DNA from: Candidatus Sumerlaeota bacterium
GTDB lineage: Bacteria; Sumerlaeota; Sumerlaeia; JADFCT01
NCBI GenBank assembly: GCA_026398575.1
Contig: JAPLSP010000411.1
Location: forward strand, 1 to 9,742
DNA: 9,742 nt
Direction of reading: 5' to 3'
Part shown: positions 1 through 6,880 of the stretch, one piece after another
How the letters are laid out: each line of letters opens with the position of its first letter
Position numbering within the stretch: the first letter of the stretch is position 1
Program-made: the position numbers and the translations under genes
Notes under the pieces: model-generated
Seen by the model: only the letters and a program-made list of their open reading frames with translations
Told to the model about the DNA's origin: nothing
Database searches by the model: none

Positions 1-531
1 GAGGAGCACGCCCGGCGCGTAGCGGATCTGGCCTGCGATCTGTTCGACCAGCTCAAAGCCGAGCACGGGCTGGGACCGAGCGAGCGCCGGCTGTTGCGGG
101 TGGCCGGGCTTCTGCACGACATCGGCGTCTTCATCTCGAACCGCTCTCATCACAAGCACTCCGAATACATCATCCAGGCCTCGGACATTTTCGGCCTGCG
201 GGCGAACGACAAAAATCTGGCCGCCACCATCGCGCGCTATCACCGCCGCTCAGGACCCAAGCCCACGCACCCGGGCTTCACCAGCCTGACGCGCCAGGAG
301 CGCGCCACGGTCTCGAAGCTGGCGGCGATCCTGCGCGTGGCCGACGCGCTAGATCGCAGCCATTCAGGCAAGATCCGCTCGCCGCGCATCGAACTGCGCC
401 CGAATGAAGCCATCCTGCGCCTGGATACGAGCGAAGACCTGACGCTCGAACGGCTGGCCATGCGCAGCAAAGGCGAGATGTTCGAGGAGGTTTATGGGCG
501 GAAAATTATTTTGGAGAATGTGAGGCTGTGA
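1..531 (+). CDS. ppx: Exopolyphosphatase (Ppx/GppA family), C-terminal HD region, 5' truncated
   Basis: The frame is open from base 1 to the TGA at 529-531, giving 176 residues of a protein that begins upstream. Ppx/GppA proteins are usually about 500 residues, with an N-terminal actin-like phosphatase fold and a C-terminal HD-type helical domain; only the latter is here. Visible HD features are an early His (residue 3), the LLHDIG motif (His39-Asp40), an HHKHSEYII segment, an IARYHRR helix and an ADALDRSH segment near residue 117. The enzyme releases phosphate from polyphosphate ends or hydrolyses pppGpp in the cytoplasm; Ppx versus GppA cannot be settled from this half. The ppk1 gene at 1371 on the same strand favours a polyphosphate role. 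The family call is confident; the gene symbol is less so. Confidence 0.9.
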   Translation, partial: EEHARRVADLACDLFDQLKAEHGLGPSERRLLRVAGLLHDIGVFISNRSHHKHSEYIIQASDIFGLRANDKNLAATIARYHRRSGPKPTHPGFTSLTRQERATVSKLAAILRVADALDRSHSGKIRSPRIELRPNEAILRLDTSEDLTLERLAMRSKGEMFEEVYGRKIILENVRL

Positions 532-537
532 GCGGAA

Positions 538-572
538 GGAGACAGGAGACAGGAGACAGGAGGCAGGAGATA
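538..572 (+). repeat. Heptameric tandem repeat just after ppx
   Basis: Five 7-base units in one register: GGAGACA three times (538, 545, 552), then GGAGGCA and GGAGATA. It begins six bases after the ppx stop. It is not part of a supported coding region. Confidence 0.85.
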
Positions 573-607
573 CAGGATGGAAGGTTATTCCGCATTTCTC
601 ACCACAA

Positions 608-815
608 ATGCCCTGAAAGGGCCGAAAGAAAACAGCCCAGGGCAACGCCCTGGGAACAGCCAATCCTCATTTCTATCAAGCCCTGTAAGGGCGGAAGAGA
701 TAGTGAGGAAAGGCAATGGCTTGCTTCTTTCGCCCTTTCAGGGCTTTCCGAAATTTCTGCGCTCTGTCCCCAGGGCGTTGCCCTGGGCTGTTTTCTTTTT
801 GCCCTTTCAGGGCAT
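608..815. repeat. Symmetric array of six short palindromes forming a long inverted repeat
   Basis: This fills the middle of the 375-base gap between ppx and the nucleotidyltransferase gene. Two 48-base arms (608-655 and 768-815) are reverse complements with about three mismatches. Each arm holds two palindromes: GCCCTGAAAGGGC (610-622 and 801-813) and GCCCAGGGCAACGCCCTGGG (635-654; complement at 769-788). A further pair of the first type lies inside at 680-692 (one base changed) and 732-744. The order is thus P1-P2-P1 facing P1-P2-P1. It resembles REP/BIME elements of other bacteria. It could fold into a cruciform or a long RNA hairpin, but no T-tract marks it as a terminator. Overlapping open frames here translate the palindromes and look spurious. 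Apart from the heptamer array before it, I see nothing else in this gap. Confidence 0.85.
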
Positions 816-906
816 CACGGAACACCGCTTGCATCTGAGCTATTATAGAGAGCGGGCTGATCTTGGCGAGAAATTCAGGTTAGAGGCGGGGTGAGGAGAT
901 TAATAC

Positions 907-1224
907 ATGGCTGAAGCAACAGAGGAATCCTTGGCGATTGCGCGCCGATACGTGCAGGAATTGCGCAATCAAAATATCCATATCGAGGCGGCGATCCTTT
1001 TCGGTTCGCATGCTTGCGGTCAGGCGCGCGAGTGGAGCGATATAGACATCGCGCTAGTATCCAACGACTTCGAAGGAAATCCTTTTCTCGATATCCAAAA
1101 AATCGCTCGTGCTACTTGGACCGTGGACAGCCGCATTGAGCCGAAGACGTTTCGCCCGGAGGAATTCAATGAAGAGGATTTCTTCGTGCATGAAATCCTT
1201 CGCACGGGCGTCAAGATAGCTTGA
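907..1224 (+). CDS. Minimal nucleotidyltransferase (MNT/MntA-like), no adjacent HEPN partner
   Basis: A 105-residue single-domain protein of the DNA polymerase beta-like nucleotidyltransferase fold. The signature is clear: Gly33-Ser34 in the LFGSHACG strand-turn, then SDIDIAL with metal-binding Asp45 and Asp47; Glu78 in RIEPK is a plausible third carboxylate. The ATG is preceded at eight bases by GAGGAG (893-898), a good ribosome site. Known MntA proteins are antitoxins that add AMP units to an adjacent HEPN (HepT) ribonuclease. Neither the 375 bases upstream nor the 146 bases downstream encodes a HEPN protein, so it is either a stand-alone enzyme, a remnant of a pair, or has a partner elsewhere. 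It splits ppx from ppk1 and follows the palindromic array. The fold is certain; the role is not. Confidence 0.88.
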   Translation: MAEATEESLAIARRYVQELRNQNIHIEAAILFGSHACGQAREWSDIDIALVSNDFEGNPFLDIQKIARATWTVDSRIEPKTFRPEEFNEEDFFVHEILRTGVKIA

Positions 1225-1238
1225 GACTTAACCAAAGA

Positions 1239-1266
1239 GATTTGAAATTTGAGATCTGAAATTTGA
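1239..1266 (+). repeat. Heptameric tandem repeat between MNT gene and ppk1
   Basis: Four 7-base units in one register: GATTTGA (1239), AATTTGA (1246), GATCTGA (1253) and AATTTGA (1260). The 146-base gap also holds two near copies of AGACGAATGCTC (1281 and 1309), exactly 28 bases apart, that is, four heptamers. A GC-rich 6-bp hairpin (CGCCGC/GCGGCG, 1320-1334) follows, with no T-tract after it. Confidence 0.75.
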
Positions 1267-1370
1267 AATTCTTAAGTGAGAGACGAATGCTCAATCCAAC
1301 AGCGTAAGAGACTAATGATCGCCGCGCTGCGGCGCGGGGAATAGAGACTCATCTTCTATAAGGCGCTGTC

Positions 1371-3503
1371 ATGAAACTCAATGCCCCCGAAAATTTCATC
1401 AACCGCGAGATCAGCTGGCTCGAGTTTAACAGCCGGGTTCTCGAAGAAGGATTGCGTCTGGAGAATCCGTTGCTCGAACGGCTGAAGTTCCTCGCCATTG
1501 TCAGCTCGAACCTGGATGAGTTCTTCATGGTTCGCGTCGGCGAGCTTTATGAAGCCGTTCGGATGCAACAGCCCTCGCTATGCCCGTCGGGAATGACCTG
1601 CTCGCGGCAGATTGAGGAAATCGCCGCTCGCGTTCATGAAATGACGCGCCGGCAATATGAGTGCCTCGAACAGGACCTGGCGCCCGCCCTGGCGCGGAAG
1701 AATATCGTCCGCGAGCGCATGGAAACCCTTGACCCCTTGGCCGCGGGCACGGCGAAGCGATACTTCGAGGATGAAGTCTTTCCCGTCCTCACGCCCCTGG
1801 CCGCCGAAGACGAAGAAAATTTCCCGCGCATGGCGGGGTTGACGCTTCATGTGGCTGTTTGCATTCGTCCGCGCGAGGCCGCCGGCGATCCCGGCAAAAC
1901 CCAGATGGCGTTGATCCCGATCCCCCGTTCCTGGCCGCGCTTCTTTCAGATTCCCGCCGCCGCCGGTTATCACTACATTCTGCTGGAGGATTTGGTCGTT
2001 CATTGCGCCGAGACGTTTTTTCCCGGGTATGAAATCGTTGAATCCGCCGTGTTCCGTCTGACGCGCAACGCCGATCTGCCGCTGGAAGACGAGGAAACCA
2101 GCGACCTGATGGAGGCGATGGAAGACATCCTGCGCGAGCGCAAAAGCGGCGCTCCGCTGCGGCTGGAAATAGACGCGCGCGCTTCGCAGCCTTTATATAG
2201 CCGGCTGGCAAAGATTCTGGGCGTTGATCCGAAGCGGGATTTATATCTCATCCAAGGTCCGCTGGACCTCAAGCCTTTCATGGGCCTGGCGCCGCAAATG
2301 CAGGATGAGGAATTGCGCTATGCGCCGTATGATCCGCCGATGGCCTCCGCATTCTCCGGCGACGACAGTCTTTGGGATGTTCTGCGCAAACGCGACGTGC
2401 TGCTGCATCACCCCTACGACTCGTTCGCGCCGGTCATCCGCCTGCTCCAAGAAGCCGCCGACGATCCCCAGGTAACCGCCATCAAGCAAACGCTCTACCG
2501 CACCAGCTCGAAGTCGCCCATTATGGCGGCTCTCGAGCGCGCGGCCCTGAACGGCAAGCAGGTCACCGTGCTGGTGGAATTGAAGGCGCGTTTTGACGAA
2601 GCGCAAAACATCGCCTGGGCGCGCCGCCTGAGCGAGGCCGGCGCGCTCGTGATCTACGGCGTCCTTGGCCTCAAGACGCATTCCAAAATCCTGATGATCA
2701 TCCGGCGCGAAGCCGACGGCGTGCGCCGCTACCTCCATCTCTCGACCGGCAACTACAACGACATCACGGCGCGCCTGTATGAGGACATGGCGCTCTTCAC
2801 CAGCGACCCGGACTACGGCAACGACGCCTCGAATTTCTTCAACGCCATCACCGGCTACAGCCAGCCGCGGCCCTGGCGGCGTCTGGTCATCGCGCCGATG
2901 GACATGCGCCGGCGCCTCTATGAATTGATCGAGCGGGAAATCCTGCGCGCATCACCCCGCAATCCGGGACGGATCATGCTCAAGTGCAATTCGCTGCTCG
3001 ATCCGGATATGTGCGCCAAGCTGTATGAGGCCTCGCAGGCCGGCGTGCGCATCCGGATTTGCACGCGCGGCATCTGCTGCCTGCGCCCGGGCGTTGCGGG
3101 ACTGAGCGAAAACATCGAAGTCATCAGCATCGTGGACCGCTACCTCGAACACAGCCGCATTTTTTATTTTCACAACGGCGGAGAGCCGGAAATCTTTTTA
3201 TCCAGCGCCGACTGGATGCCGCGCAATCTGGACCGGCGCGTCGAGATCATGTTCCCGATTCTCGATGAAGAACTCAAGCGCAAGGCCGTGCACGTCCTCG
3301 AGACCGCTTTCAGCGACAACAGCCGGGCGCGGCGCCTGCTGCCGGACGGATCCTACGAACCCGTGGAGACCGCCGCCGGCGAACCCGAACGACGCGCCCA
3401 GTTCATGCTCATGCAAGAAGCCATCGAACAAGCCGAAACCGCGCGCGCGCGCCACCTGGCCACCTTCATGCCCGCCGGCCCAGGCGTGGCGCCGGGGACG
3501 TGA
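1371..3503 (+). CDS. ppk1: Polyphosphate kinase 1
   Basis: A 710-residue, full-length Ppk1 (family members are about 690-720). It reversibly moves the gamma phosphate of ATP onto inorganic polyphosphate. The N-terminal domain opens with FINREISWLEFNSRVL and SSNLDEFFMVRVGEL, typical of the family. The two catalytic domains follow: LLHHPYDSF near 345, the IKQTLYR segment near 371, and the phospholipase-D-like histidines His437 (GLKTHSKI), the probable autophosphorylated residue, and His594 (YLEHSRIFYF). STGNYND (458-464) and DWMPRNLDRRVE (614-625) are also conserved. The ATG precedes the conserved N-terminus by the usual short stretch; only a weak AAGG lies before it. It probably acts with the upstream Ppx, from which it is separated by the nucleotidyltransferase gene. 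No key residue is missing. Confidence 0.98.
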   Translation: MKLNAPENFINREISWLEFNSRVLEEGLRLENPLLERLKFLAIVSSNLDEFFMVRVGELYEAVRMQQPSLCPSGMTCSRQIEEIAARVHEMTRRQYECLEQDLAPALARKNIVRERMETLDPLAAGTAKRYFEDEVFPVLTPLAAEDEENFPRMAGLTLHVAVCIRPREAAGDPGKTQMALIPIPRSWPRFFQIPAAAGYHYILLEDLVVHCAETFFPGYEIVESAVFRLTRNADLPLEDEETSDLMEAMEDILRERKSGAPLRLEIDARASQPLYSRLAKILGVDPKRDLYLIQGPLDLKPFMGLAPQMQDEELRYAPYDPPMASAFSGDDSLWDVLRKRDVLLHHPYDSFAPVIRLLQEAADDPQVTAIKQTLYRTSSKSPIMAALERAALNGKQVTVLVELKARFDEAQNIAWARRLSEAGALVIYGVLGLKTHSKILMIIRREADGVRRYLHLSTGNYNDITARLYEDMALFTSDPDYGNDASNFFNAITGYSQPRPWRRLVIAPMDMRRRLYELIEREILRASPRNPGRIMLKCNSLLDPDMCAKLYEASQAGVRIRICTRGICCLRPGVAGLSENIEVISIVDRYLEHSRIFYFHNGGEPEIFLSSADWMPRNLDRRVEIMFPILDEELKRKAVHVLETAFSDNSRARRLLPDGSYEPVETAAGEPERRAQFMLMQEAIEQAETARARHLATFMPAGPGVAPGT

Positions 3504-3522
3504 TGGGAACAACCTTGCAGAG

Positions 3523-3602
3523 GACCCAAGGGACCCAAGGGAATTGTGGATAGTGCATAGTGGATAGTGAAAAGGGACCCAAGGGACGCAAGGGCAGGCA
3601 AG
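3523..3602 (+). repeat. 9-base and 7-base tandem repeats after ppk1
   Basis: Units of GACCCAAGG occur at 3523 and 3532, again at 3576, then as GACGCAAGG (3585) and the degenerate GCAGGCAAG (3594). Between them lie three 7-base units, ATAGTGC (3550), ATAGTGG (3557) and ATAGTGA (3564). No clear terminator hairpin with a T-tract is seen between the convergent ppk1 and URO-D genes. Confidence 0.8.
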
Positions 3603-3642
3603 AAGTCATTCTCTGCAACAATCTCCGCTGTGTCCCCGGCGC

Positions 3643-3669
3643 CCCATAAGTCCCATAGGTCCCATGCTT
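3643..3669 (-). repeat. Inverted 9-base tandem repeat at the URO-D gene 3' end
   Basis: Three plus-strand units, CCCATAAGT (3643), CCCATAGGT (3652) and CCCATGCTT (3661), end one base before the stop codon of the minus-strand gene. Read as reverse complement, they share the TCCC-containing 9-base scaffold of the GACCCAAGG array on the other side of the gap, matching at about 15 of 20 positions. Confidence 0.7.
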
Positions 3670-3670
3670 C

Positions 3671-4678
3671 CTATCTATCAACCGCCGCCGAGATCATTGC
3701 CAGATAATGCTCATCCGGCACATAATCGGGAATGCTGTTGCCAGAGCCCAGAGCATAACCGCCGCGGCCGGATGCGCGTTCGAGCATGGCGCGCGAACGC
3801 TCGCGGATGCGTTCGGGCGAGGAACGGCATAAGAAGTCCACGTCAATGCCGCCCAGGATTGCGATGCGGCGATGGTATTGTTCGTAGGCTTCCTCGACGG
3901 GTTGGATGGCGTCTTCGTAGGAGTGTTTGGCGTCATAGCGGATGACGTCAATGATGTCGTCCATCACCGCCGCGAGATTGCCGCACGAATGCAGGATTGC
4001 GGGCTTGCTGGTCGCATGGATGGCTTGGACGATTTTTTGGTGCCAGGGAAAAACATAGCGCCGCATGTCCTCGGGCGCAAAAACTGTCTGCGTCCGGAAG
4101 CCCCAGTCGTCATTGCCAATGAGCGCGCCGACCGAATCGAATGCGGCGGCAATTTCATAAAATCGAACCAGGCGCAAACCGATCGCCTCGAAGATGTCCG
4201 CGGCCAGCTGCGGATCTTCGAGAATCATCATGCACAATCGCTCGTAGCCCACGAGATCAATGGCGTTCTCAAGCACGCCGCCGGGGCCGTATGCGACGAT
4301 CTTCATCCCGTCCGGCAGCTCGCGCGCCACCGCATCGAGCCGTGAATAATCCGCCTTGTCCGGATCGGGCCAGGTATAAGCAAGATAAGTCTCCCAGTCG
4401 CAAATGCAGGCGCCTTCATTTTGCGAAAGGCTTTTTTCGCGGCGCTTTTCTCCCTTGGGAAAACCGAAATCCGAGGCCAGCACCGTCACATAATCATATC
4501 CGGCGCGATGATACGCGCGCATCGCCCGCCGATAATGCGTCAACGTCTCGTCCGCCGCCGGCTCGACGGCGCCCGCCAATTTTTCATACAGCCGCTGGTT
4601 GAGAAAAAACTCGAACAGCGTCGCCCGCGTCGGCTCTTCGCGGCGCAAGACCTTCAGCAAATTATTAAAATCAGGCAT
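3671..4678 (-). CDS. Uroporphyrinogen decarboxylase-fold protein (methyltransferase-like)
   Basis: I start at the ATG at 4678 (335 residues, MPDFNNLL), because the 13-residue extension to 4717 is encoded by repeat DNA; GGGAG lies 8 bases upstream of this ATG. The protein has the TIM-barrel fold of the URO-D/MtaA/CmuA superfamily. Seen are LFEFFLNQRLYEKL near the N-terminus, AYGPGGVLE in the middle, ILHSCGN (His230, Cys232), ILGGIDVDFL, and a C-terminal GSGNSIPDYVP. It lacks the heme-pathway N-terminal arginine signature, so true HemE is unlikely. The His-x-Cys pair matches two of the three zinc ligands of cobalamin-dependent methyltransferases such as MtaA/MtbA; the third, Cys before Gly-Ile-Pro in those enzymes, appears as Asn314. 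No corrinoid protein gene is adjacent. Substrate unknown. Confidence 0.88.
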   Translation of the reverse strand: MPDFNNLLKVLRREEPTRATLFEFFLNQRLYEKLAGAVEPAADETLTHYRRAMRAYHRAGYDYVTVLASDFGFPKGEKRREKSLSQNEGACICDWETYLAYTWPDPDKADYSRLDAVARELPDGMKIVAYGPGGVLENAIDLVGYERLCMMILEDPQLAADIFEAIGLRLVRFYEIAAAFDSVGALIGNDDWGFRTQTVFAPEDMRRYVFPWHQKIVQAIHATSKPAILHSCGNLAAVMDDIIDVIRYDAKHSYEDAIQPVEEAYEQYHRRIAILGGIDVDFLCRSSPERIRERSRAMLERASGRGGYALGSGNSIPDYVPDEHYLAMISAAVDR

Positions 4679-4740
4679 GTTTGTAACTCCCGTTTGGAGT
4701 TCCGTTTGGAGTTCCACCGTTTGTAGTTCCGCCTTTAGGT
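4679..4740 (-). repeat. 12/15-base tandem repeat upstream of the URO-D gene
   Basis: Plus-strand units of CGTTTGGAGTTC at 4691 and 4703, a variant before them (4679-4690), and a 15-base version CACCGTTTGTAGTTC (4715-4729) leading into GCCTTTAGGTGG. This is the inverted relative of the array at 4851-4944. It reaches the base next to the start codon and supplies the ribosome site of the URO-D gene. Confidence 0.8.
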
Positions 4741-4765
4741 GGTGTTTGTCTCTCCCCAGAAAATC

Positions 4766-4802
4766 CCCAAAAACTAAACCCGCGCCAGATCATCAGCGCG
4801 GG
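4766..4802 (-). terminator. Probable Rho-independent terminator for the DUF4384 gene
   Basis: On the minus strand a perfect 7-bp GC-rich stem, CCCGCGC with GCGCGGG (4802-4796 with 4785-4779) and a 10-base loop, is followed by TTTAGTTTTTGG. It lies about 140 bases beyond the stop of the lipoprotein gene and before the URO-D gene, so these two same-strand genes are probably separate transcripts. The tail is interrupted by AG, so efficiency is uncertain. Confidence 0.6.
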
Positions 4803-4850
4803 TCATGGGTTATGTCAATCTGAAGATTATACTCGCGAGACTGTACTTGC

Positions 4851-4944
4851 CCGCCTAAAGGCGGAACTACAAGCGCCACCTGAAGGCGGAACTACAAACG
4901 GCGGAACAACAAACGGCGGAACTACAAACGGCGGAACTACAAAC
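4851..4944 (+). repeat. 15-base tandem repeat at the 3' end of the DUF4384 gene
   Basis: Four consecutive units of GGCGGAACTACAAAC (4885, 4900 with one change, 4915, 4930), the last sharing base 4944 with the stop codon. Two related palindromic copies precede them: CCGCCTAAAGGCGG (4851-4864) and CGCCACCTGAAGGCG (4874-4888). It is the inverted counterpart of 4679-4740. Confidence 0.9.
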
Positions 4945-5837
4945 TACTGATGCTTAATATTAATCGTGCCGATAATGAAACTACGCGAAGGATCATCCCC
5001 TGTCAGCGTCAGCTCGGAATACCTCGGATCGGTCTTCTTGTTGATTTCATAACCGACTTCCTGACGCTGATGAATCGCGGTAATCATTTGTGAAATGCGC
5101 GCCGAATCATTGGCCTCCCGTCCGGTTTCCAACAGCTGCTCGACCCGCTCGACCTTATGCGTCGCCGCGATCACATGAATGCGTTCCATACCCGGCTTCT
5201 GGTCCACCCCATAGTTCCCCGTGAGCGGCAACACCGCCGTCGCGCCGCCGGTCAGGCGGTCCAGGCTCGTGCCTTGTCCCGGTAGCGGCGCCAGCCATGC
5301 AAACTGTCCGTCCGTTCCTTCATTGATCATATAGAGGTAAAGGTCCTGGGAAGGCACCAGCATGATCCGGAATTTCTGTCCGCTGGCAAACGTCATATTT
5401 TCCGGCGCATAGAGCCGCATCGTCGGATCGTTTTCGAGCAGAACCGAATAACGCAAGGCAATGCTCTTGGGATTGGCCGCCGGGGCTTCGAGGGCCGGCC
5501 CGCCGCCCGGCGCCATGGGATTCGGAGCAACGGGAGCGCCAGGAACGCCTTGCGCTGCGGGCAAAGCGGGAGCGCCCGGCGCCGCCTCAGGACCCTGCGC
5601 ATCGGGAGCGCCCACTGCAGGCGCCGGAGGGTTTGGTTCCGGAATTGCAGGTTTATTTTCAGGCGCTGAGGCGTTATCGTCTCCCGTTGCGGTTTCGCTC
5701 TTTACCAGCGTGACGCCATGTCCTTTGCCGCTGGTCTGCATGCCAGGCTTGCTTTCTTCTCTGCCGCAGGCTGATAACCAGGCGGTGGCCATCGCCAAGG
5801 CCAGGCATATCGCCGTCCATTTGGATTGCATCCTCAT
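4944..5837 (-). CDS. Lipoprotein with Pro/Ala-rich linker and DUF4384 domain
   Basis: Start chosen at the ATG at 5837 (297 residues), because AAGGAG lies eight bases before it and the signal peptide begins there; the frame is open upstream to 5936 but that part has no signal-like sequence. Residues 1-23 are a signal peptide (MRMQSKW, then a hydrophobic run) ending in a lipobox LSA|Cys24, so the mature protein should be lipid-anchored. A linker of about 60 residues rich in Pro, Ala and Gly (62-124) leads to a domain at about 126-227 with the DUF4384 pattern: a YLYMINEGTDGQFAWLAPLPG core, then PGMERIHVIAATH. The remaining tail (to 297) contains a helical stretch and a final beta-rich segment SFIIGTINIKHQ. 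DUF4384 domains occur in surface proteins and next to kinase or caspase-like modules; no partner is adjacent here. Function unknown. Confidence 0.85.
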   Translation of the reverse strand: MRMQSKWTAICLALAMATAWLSACGREESKPGMQTSGKGHGVTLVKSETATGDDNASAPENKPAIPEPNPPAPAVGAPDAQGPEAAPGAPALPAAQGVPGAPVAPNPMAPGGGPALEAPAANPKSIALRYSVLLENDPTMRLYAPENMTFASGQKFRIMLVPSQDLYLYMINEGTDGQFAWLAPLPGQGTSLDRLTGGATAVLPLTGNYGVDQKPGMERIHVIAATHKVERVEQLLETGREANDSARISQMITAIHQRQEVGYEINKKTDPRYSELTLTGDDPSRSFIIGTINIKHQ

Positions 5838-6053
5838 TTCAAATTCTCCTTCACCATTCAGCATTTGCCAAGTGTTTACGAGTGTCGCCTGCCGATTTGT
5901 CGGATTCAAGTCGAAAAACTTGCCCGGAAAATTCACTCCTCAGGAATTTCCCGTTGAGCAGCATGGGCGAAATAAGCAATCTTTCTCCGCAGCAAGATGC
6001 AGCCGCTCGCGCGCGATAAATTCACCACCGAGACACAGAGGCACAGAGAAACT
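5838..6053. other. Divergent intergenic region between the DUF4384 gene and coaX
   Basis: It holds the minus-strand ribosome site (AAGGAG at about 5846-5851) and presumably both promoters. I found no convincing -35/-10 pair on either strand. At 6034-6050 there are two near copies of CACAGAGG, a period-8 pair that leads into the heptamer array before coaX. Confidence 0.5.
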
Positions 6054-6109
6054 CATTTTTCATTCTTCATTTCTCATTTCTCATTTTACATTTTACATTT
6101 TACATTTAT
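6054..6109 (+). repeat. Heptameric CATTTNN array running into the coaX start codon
   Basis: Eight consecutive 7-base units in one register: CATTTTT (6054), CATTCTT, CATTTCT twice, CATTTTA three times (6082, 6089, 6096), and CATTTAT (6103-6109). The last unit supplies the first two bases of the coaX ATG at 6108. The leader therefore has no purine-rich ribosome site. Confidence 0.9.
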
Positions 6110-6878
6110 GCTCCTCGCCATTGACATCGGAAACACCCAAACCACCCTCGGCTTGATCGAAGGCGACGCGGTCCTTCGCGATTGGCGCCTCAGCACGCGC
6201 CCCACACGCACCAGCGACGAACTGGTCCTTCTCATGCGCGGCTGTCTGGAAATGGATGGTTTCAAGCCTGACCAGATCATCGCCGCCGTCATCGGATCGG
6301 TCGTCACGCATCTGACGCCCGCTTACGAGCAGGCCTGCCAGCGGCTGTTCGGCAGGCCGGCGCTGACCGTCACGGGATTGACTTCCATGCCCGTTAAAAA
6401 CGGCTACAGCGATCCGAACGAGGTGGGCATTGACCGGCTGGCGAACGCAGTGGCCGGCGTCAGGCGGTTTGGCTGTCCGCTGGTGGTTGTGGATTTCGGC
6501 ACGGCGATCACGCTGGATGTAATCTCACACGAAGGCGTTTATCTCGGCGGCGTCATCCTGCCCTCGGCGGAAATCATGGCCGAGACGCTTTCGGAAAAAA
6601 CGTCGCGCCTGCCGCATATCGCCGTCGAACAGCCGGCATCGGCCATCGGGCGTACCACCCGCGACAGCATCGCATCTGGATTGTTTTTCGGAACAGTTGG
6701 CGCCGTGGACGCCTTGGTCGAGCGCGTCTGCGCCGAGATGAGCATCACTCCCCCGCATGCGGTCGCCACCGGCGGACGCGCGCCCCTTTATGCAAAGTCC
6801 TGCAAAACGATCACCGCCTGCGAGCCTTTCCTGACGCTCTTCGGACTGAAGGAAATCTGGGAGCATCAGCCCAAATAG
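6108..6878 (+). CDS. coaX: Type III pantothenate kinase
   Basis: A 256-residue protein starting MLLAIDIGNT; the frame is open upstream to 5997 but that part encodes only repeat DNA, so the ATG at 6108 is chosen. CoaX makes 4'-phosphopantothenate from pantothenate and ATP, the first step of coenzyme A synthesis, in the cytoplasm. It belongs to the ASKHA (actin/hexokinase) fold. Seen are the phosphate-1 motif DIGNT (6-10), the GYSDPNEVGIDRLAN segment with catalytic Asp109, the phosphate-2 motif VDFGTAIT (128-135), GGVILPS (147-153), and the ATGG segment near 220. Length matches the family (about 250-260). It is not next to birA, a common partner elsewhere. The start lies in a heptamer array with no Shine-Dalgarno sequence, which is unusual for a housekeeping gene. 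Confidence 0.96.
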   Translation: MLLAIDIGNTQTTLGLIEGDAVLRDWRLSTRPTRTSDELVLLMRGCLEMDGFKPDQIIAAVIGSVVTHLTPAYEQACQRLFGRPALTVTGLTSMPVKNGYSDPNEVGIDRLANAVAGVRRFGCPLVVVDFGTAITLDVISHEGVYLGGVILPSAEIMAETLSEKTSRLPHIAVEQPASAIGRTTRDSIASGLFFGTVGAVDALVERVCAEMSITPPHAVATGGRAPLYAKSCKTITACEPFLTLFGLKEIWEHQPK

Positions 6879-6880
6879 CA

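Noticed and set aside
528..894. Two overlapping plus-strand open frames of 105-106 codons (528-848 and 577-894).
   Set aside because: Both translate the palindromic array and its flanks, lack ribosome sites and show no family resemblance.
1320..1334. A terminator after the nucleotidyltransferase gene.
   Set aside because: The GC-rich hairpin is followed by CGGGG, not T residues, and lies 36 bases before the ppk1 start.
4679..4717. A longer start for the URO-D-fold protein.
   Set aside because: The extra 13 residues are encoded by the tandem repeat; the ATG at 4678 has a ribosome site and a family-like N-terminus.
4826..4831. A perfect minus-strand TATAAT as a promoter for the URO-D gene.
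   Set aside because: No -35 at suitable spacing, and a transcript from it would meet the terminator hairpin at once.
4851..4944. A CRISPR array.
   Set aside because: The units are contiguous 15-mers without unique spacers, and no cas gene is present.
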